Assembly: GCA_016647705.1 (NCBI GenBank)
Contig: CM028338.1
Location: 35,965,176 to 36,029,175 of the forward strand
Reading direction: 5' to 3'
DNA from: Eucommia ulmoides
Lineage: Eukaryota > Streptophyta > Magnoliopsida > Garryales > Eucommiaceae
DNA: 64,000 bases
The translations under genes and the position numbers were made by a program. The stretch's first letter is position 1. Every line of letters starts with the position of its first letter. Below are positions 36,261 through 48,948 of the stretch, in pieces. The notes below the pieces were generated by a model, which was not told the DNA's origin, ran no database searches, and saw only the letters and a list, made by a program, of their open reading frames with translations.

Positions 36261-38160
36261 TCGAATTTGATTGTTATGACTGAAAGTATGTACTATTGGG
36301 CTTTCACTTTTAGTTTATTTAAATTGATGATGATGATGATATTGTTTATATTTCTGACATGATATCACGTTTACAATAAAATATTTCATTCTTAATCATA
36401 TTATACCGTTGCCACCTCTACACCAGTACACAAAGACAAGCGCGATTGTTTTTAATCACCTAATACAAGAGATTATTTTTTAATCTCACTATAAAATGGA
36501 CAGTTGAAAGAAAATCGTAATATGCATATATTGAAATAAAACACTACGTGTGACCGTTGTTGATTTAGTACATGTTCATATTTTTATAAAATTAAATAAC
36601 AGAAAATAATAATGTTTGATAACTAGCAAGAGTTGTTGCTCGTACTACTCGAAAGATTTGATTAAAATTTTGTAATTTTGTATTAAAAAAAAAAAAGTAT
36701 TATAAATTTGTTTATATACAGTTAATAGATACCTTAAAGGTTCATAAAGTACATGCTCTCCTAACCAAAAAATGTTTTGAAATTAATCTATATACCATAA
36801 AAATGTAAAATATTGTATTCATTATTGCAAAAAGATTTAATGCACTCTATTTTGATTGAATAAATAAGGAAATAAATAGTAATTAATCTAACTAAAAACT
36901 AAAAATAGAAGAATCCACCAATCACTACCACGCCTAAAAGCGGGCTGCACTCCGAAACGCTGCCAACATTTTAATGAGTCAAGCTATACAATTTCATCGA
37001 TGATGAATATATATTTATTTACAAATATTTACAATTTCAATGATAACCTTTAATAATTTAGACATTTTCTGCTTTATGTGCTTACTTTCATTTTCTGTTT
37101 TTATTTATATAAAAATATAGAAAAAAAAAATATAGTTGTATATTTTTTAATAATATAATTTATATATTTTTTTAATAATATAATTTTAATTTTAGTAATA
37201 TCATTAGTTCTATTATTTTTTTTACTTTAATAATATAACTTAATAATATTATTTTAATATACCTAAGTGAAATCTTCTTTTGAAGAAATTTGAAAATAAC
37301 AAATGTTTTGAAGTGATTTAGAAATCCCACTTCCTCCTTTTGAAATTCCATATTAGAAATTTAGTGGATTTTACAAATCTCTTTTAGTAGTATCTAAATA
37401 AGAGATTTTTTATTTTTTTTAAATGTGAACTTCCTTTTCAAAATTAAATTTTTCGTTGAATTACCTTATTCAAAAGCAACCTAATATTTTTAGAAGGTTT
37501 CTTAGTAACGAAAACAAAATATTTTTATTTGGTTATTTGTTTCTAAGAGAAAAAAAATCTTATAACAATAGAACAAGTTTAATCTTTGAGTCAAGTTAAA
37601 GTAGCCGTGAATAACTTGATTATATTTCTCATTCAATAAATCATGCACATAAAATATATATTTTATCCTATTCTAGATAATTATTTTTTTAGACACAATT
37701 AATTACATTTTCAAGCTTGCGTTTAGCTCAACATAATTTATTTTTTTTAAACGATGAAGGAGCAATATTAAATAAACAGAGCTTGAAAAAGATATGTTCA
37801 AATCAACTGAAACTTAAATTTGCTCTAAAAATATTTAAAAAAACCATAAAAACAAATATTATTCGCCTCATTTACAATCTTATCCCAATTATTTTAAAAA
37901 TAGAAATTACATCATAATATTCTGTATTTTAGTACATTGCATACTAGTCTTTTTTTCTTTTTTTTTTTCTTTTGCATCAAAACATCGAACTAATAATTAT
38001 TATTTTGAATAGTCAATTTCAAATTGAAAAACAAATTTTATTTTTTTTCAGAAAAAAAAAAAAAAAGAAGGGAAAACGCACACACGAGTGTTGGCAATAG
38101 GCATCTTCACCACAAATAACTCATGCCATGCCACACACACCCTTATTATATTAATAACTC
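36261..38160. other. AT-rich intergenic region upstream of the DLNLP gene
   Basis: Very AT-rich with homopolymer runs. I see no gene or clear transposon end. The last few hundred bases should hold the promoter of the gene starting at 38,299; a TATATATT word is at 38,161. Confidence 0.4.
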
Positions 38161-38218
38161 TATATATTTATGTCACTAACGCTCGTTTCAGATTTTCTTT
38201 GCCTTTGCCACCACCATT

Positions 38219-38243
38219 CTCTCTCTCTCTCTCTCTCTCTCTC
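38219..38243. repeat. CT microsatellite in the 5' untranslated region
   Basis: About twelve CT repeats, 56 bases before the start codon at 38,299. CT-rich leaders are common in plant genes. Confidence 0.9.
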
Positions 38244-38298
38244 CTGTAATTCCTCTCTCTTTCAACACTTTTTCCGAAACCGAAGCCAAAAAGCGGCG

Positions 38299-41200
38299 AT
38301 GGGTGACGAGAACTGGGTGACAGCCGCCATCGCGGACGACTCCATGGTGGTGGAGCTTCTGGTGGGGCTCCACCGTGCCACGCCGACGCCGAAGAAAGTA
38401 TCCTCGTTGCCGTTCGACTGGACGGTGCGCCAGCGCCGCTCCAAGGCCTTGATGGTTAAGCCGACTGCCAGGACGACGAGTCCTACAACTCCGCTCTCGT
38501 GGAGCGGGGGAACCTCTCTCAGCGGCGGTGGTTCCGGTGCCGCCGCCGACGGATGCGAGGAGTCGAGCCGTCCACCTCCGAATCGCATCCAATCCGCGAG
38601 ATCTAAGGTCTGTCTCGTATTTCCGTTTCCTATTTCTCATTTTTTTACTTTTTACGGCCTTAGTTTTTCACATTTCCAGTCGCCGGCGGTGCGTAGTGAG
38701 CTGCTTTAACGGCGGCGGTTTGTTGCTTCTGTTTTGGTCTTCACGCTCGGCGATGAGCGCTGGTCCATTCGAGTCTCGTGTCACTCGATTCCATGTACAT
38801 TTATTACCGAAAATACCCCTCGATTAGTGCGATAATTACTCCGAAATCGTTAAGTAGAAGTCGGATTGACTCGTCATCCGTAACCGTTCCTTTGACAAGT
38901 CCGGTCGATTTTACGCCGTCGAGGACTTTCCCGGCGACACGTCCGGCTACGTTTTTGCATATTATTTTTCAATTTGAATTTATTTTTTTGTGAATTATCG
39001 AAGAGCCGAGAGGAGAGGATAGATCAGATGACTCGTCACGTTTTTTCGTTTTCACGCCTTTTTCAACTCACCAGCCGAACCCCATTATTATGCGCCTTCG
39101 TGTCATTACCTTTTTTTAGGATTGAAATTCCCGAAATACCCCTTCGTCTGCAAGGGCATTTTTGTCATTTACCATTTAAATAACAAACTCTTACAAAATT
39201 AGTTGTGGATTTATTTAGTAATTTTTTTTTATTTTTTAATATTTGTAGCATTAATGAAGTGATGAGAAAAACTGTTGAGGTCTCTGTCAGATTCGGTACT
39301 GCCTTAGCCATTGGATTTGGTAAAGAAACCCAAAAAATAAAAAAATAAAAAAAAGAAAAGTCGAGAATACCCTCGTGGCGGTCAAACACACGTCTTGTTT
39401 AGTGGAGTCACTGTAGGGTTATTTTGGTGAATGTAGGTACTGCGAGCGATTAAATCGGTGGCGTGTAGGCGTGGCAAAGAAAATAGGTCGGCGTTTTTAA
39501 GTTTGGTGTAGTGTTGTTAAGCGGTTGTTGTGTGTGCACTTAAAGGGGCTAGGATCCCGTGCGGTCGGAGAGTTGGGTTCTAAGCTACACTCGGGTGGTA
39601 CCTATTTGTAAGAAAAACTGTTTATGTGGCTGTCTTTTGTCGTGCCGTTTGTACACAAAGTAAAAAATATGTGAACATTCCGAGGCACCAAACAACTGTG
39701 TTTTCTACTTAAATTCTTCCGTTTCGTGTATGGTGAGTGGACGTGTAACAAGAGACAAACACTAGAGGGAGATGTGGAGTTGGGATGACAGCTTCATCCT
39801 AACCATTGGTTCTGTAGTAAAATAAATAAAAAAATAGTCAAAGCTCTACTCTCTGACTTAGTCAGAAATTTTTGGGTTTTGGTAGTACTTTTTTAATTAT
39901 TAGTAATAATAGGATTATTAGTAGAAATTAATAAAATTTATTATTTAATGTGGATAACATTTTTTTTTTTTTTGTGAGATAAGGTGTTTCTTTATCAGTT
40001 TAAGCGCATCTCTATTAATTATTTACCTGGGCAATTTTAAAGCGCATTTTTGCATATTGATCTGGTGCATTTAGGAGATTCAAGATTAAATTATTGAAAT
40101 ATTCTATAGGAGAGTCAAACTTTGGTTGACAAGATAAGGAAACATCTCTCCTTACCAACCGAATTAACATCTTTTGGGTATTTAACATGGATAAGGTTTA
40201 TATATATATATATATATATATATTACGATAAAGTATGTCAGGTTCAACTTATGCATACCTCGACCAACTACCTCTTTGGACAATTTTAAGAGCGCACTCC
40301 TTTAAATCGACCTAGTACATTCAAAATTAAATTCAAAATTTAATTTCTAGAATACTCTCCAGGAGGGTTGAGCTTTGGTTGACAAATAAATTGGACACCT
40401 TCCTTTACCAACCAGATTATCTCCTATTGGGTATAAGTGATACTTGAAACTCGCACTTCAACAAAAATTGGAGAAAAGAGCCAAACATTTTTTTTTCAGT
40501 TAGTTTATGAGTCTTATATTAGTCTCTAATTACTTTTTATAGAAGTAATAATGAAAATTTATTTATGGAAAGATTAATTTAACGAAGAGCGTATGTAATT
40601 GGGAATCTTTTGACTAATAGCCTATTCTATGAACTCTAAGTAAGTCTTACCATGCCTCTGGTTGGTCTTCGCAAGTGCGATTCTGGTCAAATAAATAATT
40701 TTATAAATTGGAAAGGAGTTTCATATTGACCGTTCCATTCTAATTGTACCATGCTAAGGAATTGACCAATTGCATTTCCCGTTAAGATCTACGGGTCCTT
40801 TCTATTTTATTTTATTTTTAGAATATTTCTTTTACCTAAATTTAAAACATTTGATTAACATTAACTACACTGGCCAAACTCATTAAATAAACATATTTTG
40901 CACTTTTAAAATTAATTTTAATTTTTAAATTTGTAATAATTGGTAAAAGGCGATTTCAAAATTAATTAATGATTTTTTTTTTTTCAATAAAAGAATGCAA
41001 TCATAAATGGAGTTAGTGTAGTGCACTAATTAGGTTATGGGGTTCATACAAAATTGTCCATTTTTATTTTTTTTCTATTTTATAAGTGGCTTTTAGGTGG
41101 TAATATGGCAAGAGAAGGTAGGGGCATCATTTGGTCTCCAAACTAATCTTTTTAGGCATACTGTCTGCGTTGGGTAAAAATCACTTAAAACACTATCTCA

Positions 41201-43500
41201 AGGCATAATCATATAATATCATAAAAAATACAACATCTAATTTTTTTATTTTTTTTTATTTTTTTTTATTTAAGAATTTTTTGTGTATGTACGTGGAGAA
41301 GGAGCTTTTGTCTTTACTCTTTTCACCCTTTTTCCTTTTGTGTTTACCATTCACATGGGCATGCTTATGCCTGATGCTTACCCTTTTTCTTCCTTCTCCT
41401 CTTCGGACCCACATGGCACCTTCTCTCCATCACTCTATCCGACACTCAACTCTCCACCTTTTTCCTTTTCTTTTTCATGTCTTTTTGGCGGCCACGATAA
41501 ATAAGCAAGGGACTGTACAAGGTTTTTCTTCCCCTTGTCTCGATTTTGAAATTTGTATTAATTTGTACTATAAGTGAATGAGAATCATGAGATCATAAAG
41601 TTTGATTAATAGTAATATAAATATTGAGTTACTGTGGGAGAATTGTGGACCAGGACATACTTTTAGACCACGTTTTCTGTTGCGGTTAGTGTGTATGCGC
41701 ATCTTTACATGCTCCTTGGATGTTCTTGTATTTAATAGTTGGAAACCTAATCTAATCCAATTTATCTAAATTCACAACAGCACCATTCCTACAAAAGTAC
41801 TTAAAACTGATTAATAATGCATTAAGTATTTATTGATTAAGGGTCTTTGATAAAACTGAAAAGTAAGCGGCTGAAACTTGTAAGTGCTGAGATTTTAAGT
41901 ACTGAATGTATTAGGTACTAAATGTATTTAATACTTATAAATCTCAAAAAAAAAATTCTCCATATAAAACAACTCTCTCTTTTTAAAATATTCTCTCTCC
42001 ACAATTTTCGTTATCTATTTTTTCTCAATTTATTATTTATTTGCAGATTATTGGGACAGCCGAAACAATGAGTTCCAAGAGGTCAAGAAAGAGGAAGGTG
42101 AATTAATTTTTGCATGTTTTTGCAAATATATTCTGGCTATTTGCATATGATGCTTCTCTTTAGTTTTAGAATATCAATTTAAAATCCGACGCTAGAATGA
42201 GACCAGTGGATATCCACATTTGCATCATTTTAATCACCATTCCCCATATGTGAATCATTTCAAGCTTGAAAGTTCTTTGATCATATGTGATTGACCCATT
42301 CTGCCCCCTTAAGTTTTACCCCCTCCAAGTTGATTTAAAGAGTTAGAGAACAATTAGGAAGCTGTTCCCAGCATCTTTTTTTTAAAAGCCAAAGATAGAA
42401 AATCAAATCAATTAGCACTTAGTCTTAGAATATGCATATTTACTAACATATTCTTTTGGGAAACGTATTCCCTTTTTGTTGATATGCATATTTTAGGAAA
42501 GAAAATCTCGAAGTTTATTAAAATCAGGATTCTGAGCAGGATTATTTTTGGGATTCAAAAAATTGAATCTCAAAGATCGGATCAAGACGCATTCATTGAT
42601 TCAGCCAAAATATCTAAATGGCATAGGACAAGATGCAAGATTCTATTAAGATTCAGATCGATTTAGTGATTTCAGGTCGTAAAATCAAAGAATCGTGACA
42701 TATGGATCGGGATTTTAACAACCATGGAAAATCTTTTGAAAAAAATGTTAAGGAACGCGAATTGGAATTTACCTTTTGTTTTATCATGGGGGATTTTGTG
42801 TGTGGAGGGTTTTGGGGGGGGGGGGGGGGGGGTGAGGGTTGGTGAAACCCCTTTTTTAACCTTTCGTAATCATGTTTTGGTGGGAGACGGAGATTATACA
42901 AAGAAGAATGAAAAGGGAGGATGTTTTTTCATGTGGTTTGTTACCATTAGCCTCATATTGATGTAGTTTTGTTTGCAGACATTAGTGCAACTCAAAGAGG
43001 AGGAGATCTTGCTCGTGGAAGAAAGAAAGCAATTGAAAAGGGTATTCCTTTTTTTCCCTTCACCTCTCTTCTTTACCAACTAGTCTTATACATATATATG
43101 GGCAGTGCTGAAAGATTGACTTCAAAGTTTCCTTTGCCTATCAGGAATTAGCAACCTTGCGCATCGTCTTGGAAAAACAAAGAGCCCAGAATGAAAGCTT
43201 GAAGAAGTTGAAGGTGATCTCTCTCTCTCTCTTAAAACTTTGCATATCAATTTTTGTAGGGAACAGAAACAGAAATTCAAGAACAGAATTCATTGATATC
43301 CAATGTTGTTTTTCGTATTACAGCTTGATTTGCAACCCCAACCAGAAGTTGAAGCAGTTTCTCGTGAGGAAGAAGCAAATCCTGATGAAACCAAGCAAAA
43401 TCAACCATCCGATGCCAAATCCAATGATCACGAGATCAAATTCGAGCTTCCTGATCTCAACCTTCCTTTTCAAGAAGATTTCAACTCAGAAATCCTATAG
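38299..43500 (+). CDS. Plant-specific coiled-coil protein with DLNLP (EAR-like) motif, 5 exons
   Basis: Exons 38,299-38,607, 42,047-42,097, 42,979-43,041, 43,145-43,213 and 43,324-43,500 join to 222 codons; every junction is GT..AG and every intron is phase 0. I chose the ATG in GGCGATGGG (MGDENWVTAAIADDSMVVEL); the upstream frame is a CT-repeat artefact. Exon 1 (103 aa) is Gly/Ser-rich with WSGGTSLSGGGSG. Exon 2 carries a basic KRSRKRK (residues 114-120), a likely nuclear signal. Exons 3-4 form a charged coiled coil (about 121-164; ERKQLKRELATLRIVLEKQR). Exon 5 ends with LPDLNLPF (206-213), matching the DLNxxP repression motif. The family is uncharacterised as far as I know; a nuclear co-repressor-binding role is inference. 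GC-rich exon 1 contrasts with AT-rich introns. Confidence 0.85.
38608..42046 (+). other. Intron 1 of the DLNLP gene (3.4 kb)
   Basis: AT-rich, with homopolymers and an AT repeat (40,198-40,223). Two diverged copies of a segment of about 200 bp lie at roughly 39,985-40,195 and 40,225-40,440; both contain AATTTTAA(A/G)AGCGCA and TTGGTTGACAA, so this is an old tandem repeat. Open frames at 41,281-41,577 show no family and are probably chance. Confidence 0.7.
42814..42832. repeat. Poly-G run in intron 2
   Basis: 19 consecutive G, flanked by further G clusters. It may form a G-quadruplex in the pre-mRNA or be a polymorphic tract. Confidence 0.9.
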
Positions 43501-43945
43501 AAGAGTGACAAACAAAGACTGATTATATACTTGGAACCCGTTTGGGAGATCAGAAATGCGGTTTCAAAGTCCAAAAAAAAAATCAAACTGTGAATTTGTG
43601 TTGAGGTTTGGAGTCTAAAAAAATGGCGAGCCAAACGGGGTCTTAGAAATAAGAGGCTAACCTTTGTTGTTGCAGGGCGGAATTTGTTTGGTAGGTCCAG
43701 GTTCAGTCCAGGATATGGTATTGGTAGTGGAAGGGTAGATTCTGACCAAATAGATGGAACTTTTGTATTTGGCAATCCCCACACAATGTTGTGCAGATTT
43801 CATTAATTTGTGTTTCGTTTTTGGAAATTTTTATACAGATAACGAAGAGTAGATGTAATTTGTTCCAACTGTTCTATATGTAGGCAGAACATAACTCATG
43901 TACCATGAATTTTCAATCTCAATTTTGGATCTTTCCCTTTCCAGG

Positions 43946-43977
<32 letters not shown>

Positions 43978-44100
43978 TCTCTCTCACACACACAAACTCT
44001 CTCTCACACACATACACACGGGTGTGCTTTATCGTCCCTTACACCTTGGTATCCTCACTTGAAGAATTCTCTAAGTATAGAGGCCTAATGTCATAGATAT
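43501..44100 (+). other. 3' untranslated and downstream region of the DLNLP gene
   Basis: Non-coding. It contains CT and CA microsatellites at 43,946-44,020. I see no single clear polyadenylation signal. Confidence 0.5.
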
Positions 44101-45810
44101 GGGATAAAGACCTTTTTTGATCCCTGACAAATGGTCTGGGTGTCTAATTAGTCCCTAATTTTTACAACTCGACATATTTGTCATTGACATTTTAAAATAG
44201 TGTCAAATTGGCCTTGAAGTAGATTTTGTTAAGTCAAACTAATGGCTAACGTCTCATTAAGGGTATTTTGATCTTTTTATTCAATGAGGTTAATTTGAAG
44301 AGTTATTTAATTGGGGGTCATTTAATTTTCTATCTAAAACTTAAGGGTTTATTTTGTATTTTTTTCTTCTTATTCATGTTTTCTAAAACTTAAGGGTTTA
44401 TTTTGTATTTTTTTCTTCTTATTCATGTTTTCATTTCCCACCCCTGCTCCATCTCCAGCGACCCCTGCTCTCTCTCTTCCATAGCTACTAATGCTACTTC
44501 CACCCACCGAGGAAAAACACCACCAAAACGAACAACACCGTCAAAAAACACCATGTGCGGTGGTGGAGATCACCGTCGTTGAACGAAACCCTACCTTACC
44601 ACTGTCGTTGAACGAAATCCCTCACCACGATCGACGGACGAGCGAAATCCCTCACCACCATCGTTGAACGAAATCCCTTACCACCACCGTCGGCGTAATC
44701 GCAACGCAATTTCTCTCTCTTCTCTCTCTTCTATGTAATTGCGGTGGAAGATGGGGTAGTAGTGCATCAGCGGCGAGAGAGGAGTGAGGAGGAGTAGAAG
44801 GTAGTGGTGGTGGAGTTGTAGGAGTGGTTGGTATGAGAATTCATTGAGGTTTCAATCTCTCTTTCTCTCGAAATCGAAAAGTGGGTTTCAATTGAACCCT
44901 TTTTCATATCATTTATGATGAAACAAATCAAAAACAAACAAAACCCATTTCAAAATTCAAACAAATAGAGATGAAAAATTAGGTCAGGAAATTACTCGTC
45001 TTTATCAAGCAGAAAGGTATCTGGTTTGGTTTCAGCGGTGTGTTTGGCGGTGGTGATGTTTGGTTCAGCGGTGTTGTTTGGCGGTGGTGTTTTGGTGGTG
45101 CTTGGTAGTGCAAAGAAACGAAGAAGGAGGGGACTGAGGGTAGTCGGCAATGGGAAATGGGACTGCGATAGAGATCGATTAGCTTCTTTCTATCTCTCTT
45201 CTTCATTTGGTTGTTGTTTGGTTCGGCGGTGGTGTTTTGGTAGTGCTTGGTGGTGCAAAGAAACAAAGAAGGAAGGGACTGAGGGTGGTCAGCGATGGGA
45301 AATAGGGTGGCGATGGAGATCAATTAGCTTATCTCTCTCTTTTCTTCATTTGGTTGTTGTTTGGTTCGACGGTGGTGATGATTGGCTCGGCAATGTTGTT
45401 CAACGGTGGTGTTTTGGTGGTGTGGTGGTGCTTGGTGGTGTAGAGAAACAGAGGAGGTGTAGTGGTGCTCGGTGGGGACTGAGGAGCCAAAATAACCAAA
45501 AAAAAAAAAGGTGTGGGAAAAAATATTTTGACCTCTTAGTTTAACAATATATACAAATAAACCCCATTATATTAATATGACTGAAATGACGTGTGTACCC
45601 TTAGCTAAATAGTCACGTGCTTGTCAAATAGTCACGTGCTTGTCACGTGGCTATTTCCGTCCAAAATCCCCAAATTTCACTAACAGAACCGACCCAGGGG
45701 CCAATTTGACACTATTTTGAAATGTCAAGGGCAAATGTGTTGAGTTGCAAATGTTAGGGGCCAATTAGACACCCAGGTCATTTGTCAGGGACCAAAAAAA
45801 TATTTATCCC
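44101..45810. mobile_element. Mutator-like MITE with long terminal inverted repeats
   Basis: The left end starts GGGATAAAGACC and the right end, read on the other strand, GGGATAAATATT. They stay alike for about 120 bp (both contain CCCTGACAAATG, TGGGTGTCTAATT and AAAATAGTGTCAAATTGGCC). Flanks CATAGATAT and TATATATAT match at 7 of 9 bases, compatible with a 9-bp Mutator TSD in AT-rich DNA. The interior (1.4 kb) has a 48-bp tandem duplication (44,331-44,425), CGTTGAACGAAA repeats and GGTGGTG-rich repeats. No transposase is present. The 172-codon open frame at 45,026-45,544 is repeat-derived. Confidence 0.75.
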
Positions 45811-45842
45811 TATATATATAGACTTAGGAAAAAGGGTAATCT

Positions 45843-46036
45843 TGGAGGCTTCAAAATTTTTAGAATATTCTAGGATATTGTAGAAAATTTTGGAGCACTC
45901 TACATCACTACATGGTATTCCCAAACCTTTTAGACAATTCTTATTCTAAAATAGTCCTTATGAATATTCAGTAGAAGTATTCTAGATGATTGATTATAGT
46001 CGTTAGATCGAAATGATCTCGATCGTCCATTGTAAA
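45843..46036 (+). repeat. LTR-like repeat, left part (split by hAT)
   Basis: TGGAGGCTTC followed by words such as AATATTCTAGGATATT recalls the start of a plant copia LTR. It ends at the hAT target site ATTGTAAA and continues at 50,281. Boundaries are unproven. Confidence 0.35.
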
Positions 46037-46640
46037 TAGGGCTGGCAAAACAGGTAACAGGTCATTACACGATAACACGAAACACAATAAGACCCAAACA
46101 CGAACACGACACGATAAGCTTATCGTGTCAAACTACCCAAACACGAACACGACACGAAAATTATTGTGTCGACACGACACGATAATTTTTCGTGTCACAC
46201 GATGACACGAAACCTATCACGGCACGGTAAGACCTGATAGGTTTCCATTATACATTAACCTACTCATTACACGTTAATGACCTGTTAGCCTGTTAATTTA
46301 ACACCATCTTAACAAATTATTACAAAAGCAAAAAAGAAAAAAACTAATTCAACCAAAACAAACCAAACCAAAAAAAATATCCATCATTACATTTACAATG
46401 TCACACAAAAAAAAGAAAATACCAACACAAACATCATTCACATAACACCACCAAATATGGAATATTTTAAATTAATTCTCAATAGATCCATAATAAACAT
46501 AATAAACTAGTGACTTTCCAATTGTCAAACACCTTAATCCTGTACAACAACAAAAAAAAATATTTTAGAAAGACAATTTATAATATCAATATTCAACAAT
46601 TAATGAATTTTTTATAGGTAACAAAATGCAAGAAAAAAAA

Positions 46641-48948
46641 TCAATAAACCTGCATAATGTTTGAGCATTGAGTCAAATGAATGTTTGACCATTGAGTCGA
46701 ATACGACGTTATCGACGTATCTTCTTTGTTGATATCTAAATTCAAAACGTCTTCAATAAGTTCGTCCAATCGAACTTTTGCAGTTTCTGCATTTAAATTT
46801 TTGTGAAAAAAAAAACATTACTAATAAAATTATAATTGTAAGACAAATATAAACTCAAATTAAATATAATCTCCAAAAAAAAAAAAAAAAAAAAAGATTA
46901 CCAATAACCCCAAATAATCAATCTTTTGTGCAAAGTAAAGCTTCAACTGTTTCAGGCTTGAGTGAACTTCGATATTGATCAATTACTCTCCCACTTATAC
47001 TCAATGCAAATTCAGAAGCAACAGTGGACACAAGTATGCTCAACACATCACGAACCATGGAAGGAAGTTTTGGATAACGAAATTGATTCGCTTTCCAAAA
47101 TTTCAAAATATCCAATTTCGAATTTCTATTTATTCTCCGTTCATCCAAGTATAATTCCAATTCAGGTTTTTGTGCACCCAAACCAAATTCACCACTTTCA
47201 AAAGAATTGAACTCCTATAATTAAAAATATTTAGAAAAAATATCAACGTAAATTAAGATATCAATAAAAATTAAAAATATTTAGAAAAAATATAAACTAA
47301 TAACTTACCCTCAATACATCTCGATTTTCCTTACTAAGAATATTTTCATTGAGGTCGCCTTGGTCACTACACTTGTCGAGACAGGATGATGCGGCCGAAG
47401 ACTTAGAAGATTTCATATATTCATTAAAAAGCAAATTCAAATTATCTCGGACACGCAAGAACTCAACTGAACCACTCCCATATGTTTTTGGTAGCTAAAA
47501 TCAATAAATTGAATCTTATACCAAGGATCCAAGATCACAGCAATAGCCAATATCATACTACACTCCGACCAATATTTCTCAAATTTCTCAAGCATTTTAA
47601 TAGTCATATTCACCATATATTCATCATCGAAATTTCTGTATTCTTTTAAAGTCAAATAGGTCATGAAAACCGAAGGAAAATACAAATTGGCAGTAGGGTA
47701 CGTAGTTCCAGAAAATTGACAAGTTATATCATAAAACAAGGTTAAGAACTTCTTAATTTTTTCTCCTTTCTCCCAATCACAAACAGAAGGATTATGCTTA
47801 TAATTAGAGTCACTTAATTCCAAATGACAAAATGTACTACGAAAATATAATGCACTTTCAAGCATTAGGTAAGTTGAATTCCATGGAATATAAACATCTT
47901 GTCATAAACCTTTCTTAGCATTTAAAGACAAGAAATTCACACATTCTAAGAACTTATGCTTTCTTACCTGTGACCCTTTAATATATTTCACACTCTCACG
48001 AATCTTCTCAATGCATGAACTTATTTCTTTTAAACTATCTCGCACTACCAAGTTGAGAATGTGAGCACAATACCTTAAATGAAAAAAAGCACCCTTACAC
48101 AAAATATTATTTCTCAAATTCAATTGACTTGTCAACATTCTCACAAACGCATCATTGCACGATGCATTATCCAAAGTCAAAGAAAACAGTTTATTATCTA
48201 TTTCCCAATCAGATAACAAAGCATAAGCTTTCTCACTCATAGAAACACTATTATGTGGAGGTAGCATGCAACAAAAACTTACAACCCTTTTATGTAAAAT
48301 CTAATCACTATCAATAAAATGCCCTGTGACACATACATAGCCATCATTAGTGAGGAATGACCACATATCAGAGGTTAAGCAAACTTTACCAGGGCATTTT
48401 TCAAACAAGTAGTTTACTTTTACCTTCTCTCTCTTATGCATTTTGAAAAGATCAGCCTTAACAGTATTCCTAGAGATATGAACCACATCCTCATTCAAAT
48501 ACGATAATAAATCTCATATGCCCTTGTACTCAACAAACGATAATGGTAGATCATGCATGAAAATAGTGGCAATCAACAACTCACGAAATTTCTCTTGATC
48601 AATTTTTTGACTTCTAGTTGATAGTAAGCTTTGACTGTGATCTAATATAATTTGTCCTACATCTTGTGAATTGATTCCAAGACAAGATTTAATATGACGG
48701 TTCATGTTACCGGTACCATACCAGCTATCACCAACCATTGTTTTCCCACATTTCTTACACTTACATAATTGCTTACCATCTTGATTCTTCTCATTGATTG
48801 TCACAAAGAATCTCCAAACTGGACTTCTTTTTACTCTCTTTCGTTTTCTGATTGTGTTGTTTTTGACATCATCCTCCACCTCTTGCGACTCATCATCATT
48901 TTCAGTTTCCACCGTTATTGGTAAATCATTTGAATCTATGGTATCCAT
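46641..48948 (-). pseudogene. hAT transposase (BED zinc finger, RICESLEEPER-like), disrupted
   Basis: Minus strand, start ATG at 48,948; three exons can be traced: 48,948-47,309, 47,214-46,902 and 46,786-46,641, with GT..AG borders. The N-terminus has a basic KRKRVKR, then a BED finger (CKCKKCGKT...HIKSC). The central catalytic region includes CLTSDMWS and SLTLDNASCNDAFVRML. The C-terminal dimerisation domain reads LDILKFWKANQFRYPKL, then VASEFALSISGRVI. Four premature stops (48,514, 48,301, 47,902, 46,918) replace Arg or Trp codons and each needs only one C-to-T or G-to-A change. One base appears lost in an A-run near 47,488. It is non-functional, but could have been active fairly recently. 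Confidence 0.88.

Noticed and set aside
38188-38640. 150-codon minus-strand open frame opposite exon 1 of the DLNLP gene.
   Set aside because: It is a by-product of the GC-rich exon and CT repeat. The plus-strand frame joins to four further exons with good splice sites.
41281-41577. Two overlapping plus-strand frames of 98 and 73 codons in intron 1.
   Set aside because: They have hydrophobic, low-complexity translations, show no match to any family I know and lie in an intron.
45026-45544. 172-codon plus-strand open frame.
   Set aside because: It is made of GGTGGTG-type tandem repeats inside a MITE, has no family resemblance, and an equally open frame exists on the other strand.
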